A DNA stretch of 9,700 nucleotides from Bacillota bacterium (GTDB taxonomy: Bacteria; Bacillota; Bacilli; Lactobacillales; Enterococcaceae): assembly GCA_023389005.1 (NCBI GenBank), contig JAEWFE010000193.1, forward strand, positions 1 through 9,700, in the 5' to 3' direction. Shown piece after piece: positions 6,622-9,700 of the stretch. Below the pieces are notes generated by a model. It searched no databases. It was not told the DNA's origin and worked only from the letters and a program-made list of their open reading frames with translations. Each line of letters starts with the position of its first letter. Position 1 is the stretch's first letter. Made by a program: the position numbers and the translations under genes.

Positions 6622-6650
6622 TTGCTATATGCGATACAAATCCTTATAAT
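6622..6650 (+). promoter_or_regulatory. Promoter of the toxin-antitoxin operon
   Basis: TTGCTA (6622-6627) and a perfect TATAAT (6645-6650) are separated by 17 bp. The -10 is 23 bp before the antitoxin ATG. TTGCTAT and ATACAA flank the spacer as a loose inverted pair, a possible autoregulatory operator of the RHH antitoxin. Confidence 0.65.
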
Positions 6651-6673
6651 TAAGTTAAAGGAAGGTGAGCATT

Positions 6674-6976
6674 ATGGCAGTAATGAAAACAGCAAATGTT
6701 AATGTAAGAATACAAGAGAATATTAAAGAACAAGCAGAACAGATACTGGAAACCCTAGGAATTTCTAGGGCAAGTGCTATTGATATGTTCTACAGACAAA
6801 TCATTTTAAAACAAGGGATACCATTTCCTTTGACTGTTTCTAAGACTATTCCTATAAGAGAAGAAATGGATGAAGACACCTTCAATTCAATGATGGCAAC
6901 AGGCTATACTCAGGCAATCCAAGGGGATAGTTATCCAATAGACGATGTTTTTGATGAATTAGAGCGAGGTCTATAA
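6674..6976 (+). CDS. RelB/DinJ-family antitoxin
   Basis: 100 residues from ATG 6674. AAGGAAGG lies 8 nt before it; the upstream in-frame GTG at 6665 overlaps that site and is rejected. The N-terminus (TANVNVRIQENIKEQAEQILETLGIS, residues 6-31, broken here only by its beta strand and two helices) is a ribbon-helix-helix DNA-binding fold. SRASAIDMFYRQII and the GIPF turn (48-51) are hallmarks of RelB/DinJ. The acidic C-terminal part, ending DDVFDELERGL, should wrap the toxin. The stop codon shares one base with the toxin start (TAATG), giving coupled translation with antitoxin first. The antitoxin, alone or with toxin, normally represses its own promoter. Confidence 0.9.
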   Translation: MAVMKTANVNVRIQENIKEQAEQILETLGISRASAIDMFYRQIILKQGIPFPLTVSKTIPIREEMDEDTFNSMMATGYTQAIQGDSYPIDDVFDELERGL

Positions 6977-7299
6977 TGGATACGTATACCATACAAATTA
7001 CAAGTCAAGCCAAGGAACACCTAACTCTTATTAGAGACTACATTGCTCATGACTTGAAAGAACCTGAGATTGCAAAGAATATGCTTAGGCTACTGAGAAC
7101 GGAAATGTATTCTCTTGATAGTCTGCCACATCGCATTAAATGTATAGAAGAAAAACCATGGGGTGATTTAGGGTTTCGTAAACTTAGGGTAAAAAATTAC
7201 TATATCTATTTTAGAATAGATGAGGCATTAAAAGAGGTTCAAATTCTCGCAGTGATCTATACAAAAATGGATCAAGAAAAGCAATTAGAAAAACTATAA
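6976..7299 (+). CDS. RelE/ParE-family toxin
   Basis: 107 residues, normal for the RelE/ParE superfamily. Features: an N-terminal beta strand (YTIQITSQAKEHL, 4-16), two helices with Arg/Lys-rich faces (about 11-45), and the C-terminal sheet LGFRKLRVKNYYIYFRID (65-82), where the family's basic residues lie, then VQILAVIYTKMD (88-99), the last strand. RelE-type toxins cut mRNA on the ribosome and ParE types poison gyrase; the sequence does not decide between them. The ATG overlaps the antitoxin stop by one base. The gene appears intact, so the pair is probably active. Apart from the relB-type relic further on, the neighbours are decayed, which fits a selfish module that resists loss. Confidence 0.88.
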   Translation: MDTYTIQITSQAKEHLTLIRDYIAHDLKEPEIAKNMLRLLRTEMYSLDSLPHRIKCIEEKPWGDLGFRKLRVKNYYIYFRIDEALKEVQILAVIYTKMDQEKQLEKL

Positions 7300-7448
7300 T
7301 AAACTCGTTGCGCTATTTGAAAAATACTGAAAAAAATAAAAGATTTCGCATATAGTAAACTCAAAACCAACCAAAGAAATGAGTGCACAATAGGTGAAAA
7401 CAATCCCGATATACCGAAACTTTTACTGAAACACAAGTACTTTTTTCG

Positions 7449-7610
7449 ATGATTTTAGAAAAAGTCACTGATGAGGTAAAACGTACAGTACCAAACGCCC
7501 AGACAAGAGCGGCTCTTGCTGAATATGAAGAGATGAGGAAAAATCATGCTAGGTATAAGCGGTATACCCCTTTTGCTGAATTGATGGATGAGGTACTTGA
7601 GGAGGCTTAG
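7449..7610 (+). pseudogene. C-terminal half of a second RelB/DinJ antitoxin
   Basis: A 53-codon ORF whose product carries PNAQTRAALAEYEEM, KRYTPF and LMDEVLEEA, the standard C-terminal toxin-binding region of RelB/DinJ antitoxins. The ribbon-helix-helix half is missing and there is no ribosome-binding site before ATG 7449, so it is probably a fragment left by deletion. No toxin gene follows. It is not a duplicate of the RelB at 6674-6976, whose C-terminus is different (DDVFDELERGL), so it came from a separate toxin-antitoxin locus. If it were translated it could still bind a RelE-type toxin. Confidence 0.75.
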
Positions 7611-7686
7611 TATTGTAGCTTCCGACCAATTGAAAAAGTGTGGGCTAAATTTACAACCAAATTCATTCCACACTAGCACGTATTCA

Positions 7687-7720
7687 GGCAGTTTCCTATT
7701 TTCTAGGGAGCTGTCTTTTT
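7687..7720 (+). terminator. Hairpin terminator before hslO
   Basis: GGCAGTTTCC (7687-7696) pairs along its whole length with GGGAGCTGTC (7706-7715), including three G-U pairs, around a 9-nt loop, and TTTTT follows. It insulates hslO from the accessory region. It may mark the right edge of the insert. Confidence 0.7.
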
Positions 7721-7737
7721 CCATCTAAACTTTAAAT

Positions 7738-7766
7738 TTGAATTTTTCCCATGAATTCGGTATTAT
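7738..7766 (+). promoter_or_regulatory. Promoter of the hslO-dusB operon
   Basis: TTGAAT (7738-7743) and TATTAT (7761-7766) are 17 bp apart and 47 bp upstream of the hslO ATG. Because the promoter starts at 7738, the TTG there cannot be the translation start. Confidence 0.65.
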
Positions 7767-7812
7767 CTTTAGGTATCGAGGAAAAAGTGAAAAGAGCCAA
7801 AGGAGGAGAAAA

Positions 7813-8700
7813 ATGGCTGATTATTTAGTAAAAGCGCTGGCCTATGATGGGGTGGTACGTGCCTATGCGGTGAATGCCACAGATACCGTAACAGAGGCGC
7901 AAAAAAGACATGAAACTTGGCATACGGCATCGGCTGCTTTAGGTCGTGCCTTAGTGGGAACCTTGCTTTTAGGATCGACTTTAAAAGGGGAAGATAAATT
8001 AACTGTAAAAATCTTAGGTGACGGTCCAGCGGGGGCAATTATTGTCGATGGAAATGCCAAAGGAGAAGTTAAAGGATATATCCAAAACCCTAAAGTTGCC
8101 CTACCATTAAATGCGCAAGGTAAGATTGATGTCAGAGGCGCTGTGGGTACGCAAGGATCATTTGTCGTGATTAAAGATTTAGGATTGAAAGAACCATTTA
8201 CCGGTCAAACACCTATTGTATCTGGTGAGCTAGGAGAAGATTTCACCTATTATCTAGCCTCTTCTGAACAAATCCCTTCAGCAGTTGGACTAAGTGTCTT
8301 GGTAAATCCGGATGACACCATTCAAACCGCTGGCGGATTCATGCTACAAATCATGCCGGGTGCAAGTGAAGAGCTGATTTCACGCCTAGAGCAAAAATTA
8401 GCCAGTCTGCCACGTGTATCTAGTCTTTTAGATAGTGGGATGACGCCAGAACAAATTTTAGAAACCATTTTGGATGACACGACCATTTTCTATCTTGAAA
8501 CTCAACCAGTTTGCTTTAAGTGCGATTGTAACAAAGACAAATTCGCCACAGCACTGATTACTTTAGGGACCAAAGAATTACAAGAAATGATAGATGAAGA
8601 TCATGGCGCAGAAACAGTTTGCTCATTTTGTGGGAATAAATATCACTTCTCTGAGCAAGACTTACAAGGATTAATCACAGAAATTGAGGAAAACAAATGA
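7813..8700 (+). CDS. hslO: Redox-regulated chaperone Hsp33
   Basis: 295 residues from ATG 7813, preceded by AAAGGAGGAG; a longer reading from TTG 7738 would overlap the promoter and is rejected. Hsp33 is a cytoplasmic holdase that binds unfolding proteins under oxidative and heat stress. The substrate-binding domain (about 1-180) has the typical start DYLVKALAYDG. The redox switch is at the C-terminus: CxC at 237-239 (CDC) and CxxC at 270-273 (CSFC). These four cysteines bind zinc when reduced and form disulfides when oxidised. C234 is an additional cysteine near the CxC. Its last codons overlap the dusB start (ATGA), so the two genes are translationally coupled. Confidence 0.97.
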   Translation: MADYLVKALAYDGVVRAYAVNATDTVTEAQKRHETWHTASAALGRALVGTLLLGSTLKGEDKLTVKILGDGPAGAIIVDGNAKGEVKGYIQNPKVALPLNAQGKIDVRGAVGTQGSFVVIKDLGLKEPFTGQTPIVSGELGEDFTYYLASSEQIPSAVGLSVLVNPDDTIQTAGGFMLQIMPGASEELISRLEQKLASLPRVSSLLDSGMTPEQILETILDDTTIFYLETQPVCFKCDCNKDKFATALITLGTKELQEMIDEDHGAETVCSFCGNKYHFSEQDLQGLITEIEENK

Positions 8701-9695
8701 CAAATACTTGGAAAATAGGCGATATTGAAATTAAAAACCGAGTAGTAGTGGCACCGATGGCAGGAATTTCTAATGCGGCATTTCGGGTGACAGTCAAAGA
8801 AGCAGGAGCCGGTCTGGTTGTATGTGAGATGATTAGTGATCAAGGTATTCATTTCCGCAATAAGAAGACTTTAGACATGCTTTACATCGATGAGCGTGAA
8901 TATCCGTTAAGTGTTCAAATTTTTGGTGGCAATAAAGATAGTTTGGTGGAAGCGGCTCAGTTTGTCGAAGCGAATACCAAAGCAGCGATTATTGACATTA
9001 ACATGGGATGCCCGGTCAATAAGGTAATCAAAGCTGAAGCCGGTGCCAAATGGTTATTAGACCCAGATAAAGTCTATGAAATGGTCGATGCGGTATCTTC
9101 TGCGGTGAAATTACCCGTAACTGTGAAGATGCGTACTGGCTGGGATGAAGCACATTTATTTGCTGTGGAAAATGCCAAAGCGGCTCAAGCAGGAGGTGCA
9201 GCAGCTTTAGCAATGCATGGTCGAACACGCGTGCAAATGTATGAAGGTCATGCAAACTGGGAAATCTTGCGTCAAGTCAAAGAAAACATCGACATTCCAT
9301 TTATGGGCAATGGCGATGTACGTACGCCTGAAGATGCTAAGAAAATGTTAGAGGAAGTCGGTTGCGATGCGGTGATGATCGGTCGGGCTGCTTTAGGTAA
9401 TCCATGGATGATTAAACGCACGGTCCATTATTTAGAAACGGGTGAATTATTACCAGAGCCAACCCCACGAGAAAAGATTGATATTGCGAAAATTCACTTC
9501 GACCGTTTAATTGATTTAAAAGGGGAGAAAGTCGCTTCTCGGGAGTTTCGTCAACATGCAGCTTACTATCTCAAAGGCATCCCACGGGCGGCTAAAGTCA
9601 AAGCGGCGATTAACCAAACCGAAGATAAAGCGACAATGATTCAATTATTGGATGACTTCTTGAAAAAAACCGAGGAAAATCCTGTTGTACGATAA
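8697..9695 (+). CDS. dusB: tRNA-dihydrouridine synthase DusB
   Basis: 332 residues, complete. This FMN enzyme reduces specific uridines in the tRNA D-loop to dihydrouridine using NADPH. APMAGISNAAFR (19-30) is the first FMN-binding strand. INMGCPVNKV (101-110) carries the catalytic cysteine, C105. KMRTGWD (144-150), MHGRTRVQMY (173-182) and FMGNGDV (202-208) and IGRAALGNPW (228-237) are the remaining TIM-barrel flavin and phosphate loops. The helical tRNA-binding domain covers about 245-325. The ATG overlaps the hslO TGA by 4 bp, giving one operon. In enterococci lysS commonly follows, which would lie just outside the window. Confidence 0.95.
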   Translation: MTNTWKIGDIEIKNRVVVAPMAGISNAAFRVTVKEAGAGLVVCEMISDQGIHFRNKKTLDMLYIDEREYPLSVQIFGGNKDSLVEAAQFVEANTKAAIIDINMGCPVNKVIKAEAGAKWLLDPDKVYEMVDAVSSAVKLPVTVKMRTGWDEAHLFAVENAKAAQAGGAAALAMHGRTRVQMYEGHANWEILRQVKENIDIPFMGNGDVRTPEDAKKMLEEVGCDAVMIGRAALGNPWMIKRTVHYLETGELLPEPTPREKIDIAKIHFDRLIDLKGEKVASREFRQHAAYYLKGIPRAAKVKAAINQTEDKATMIQLLDDFLKKTEENPVVR

Positions 9696-9700
9696 TAGAT

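Noticed and set aside
7738..7812. Longer hslO reading frame starting from TTG 7738 with 25 extra residues
   Set aside because: A strong ribosome-binding site and ATG at 7813 give the standard Hsp33 start, and the upstream stretch contains the promoter.

Overview
The window looks like the chromosome of a low-GC Gram-positive coccus of the Lactobacillales. Enterococcaceae is the most likely family. The order tilS - hpt - ftsH - (insert) - hslO - dusB is the conserved housekeeping block of enterococci and relatives, where lysS often follows dusB. This assignment is inferred from gene order and protein character, because no search could be run.

Layout. Bases 1-3394 hold conserved core genes: the 3' part of tilS (tRNA-Ile lysidine synthase), hpt (purine salvage) and ftsH (membrane AAA+ zinc protease). 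hpt has a plausible promoter of its own inside the end of tilS. ftsH is preceded by an extended -10 and a degenerate CtsR-like direct repeat. A strong terminator closes the block at 3397-3431. Bases 7738-9695 resume the core with hslO (redox chaperone Hsp33), overlapped by dusB (tRNA dihydrouridine synthase), behind their own promoter.

Between the two core blocks lies about 4.3 kb of accessory DNA, much of it decayed. In order it holds: an intact GNAT acetyltransferase; a Fic-family protein with an N-terminal DNA-binding domain and a built-in inhibitory helix; a broken second copy of the GNAT gene (stop at codon 4 and a 205-bp internal deletion); a heavily decayed third GNAT 3' end; a stretch of unexplained degraded DNA; the C-terminal relic of a phage terminase large subunit; an intact RelB/DinJ-RelE/ParE toxin-antitoxin pair with its own promoter; and the C-terminal half of a second RelB-type antitoxin. 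The ftsH-hslO gap therefore appears to have been entered repeatedly by mobile or selfish DNA (AMPylator, toxin-antitoxin, phage), with only selfish or selected genes kept intact.

The points most worth following up are the HTH-Fic gene with a nearby perfect inverted repeat that may be its operator, the three-stage decay series of GNAT copies with an 87-nt identical tract that suggests gene conversion, the phage terminase relic, and the orphan toxin-binding half of an antitoxin beside a complete RelBE pair. I see no clearly unprecedented multi-gene system.
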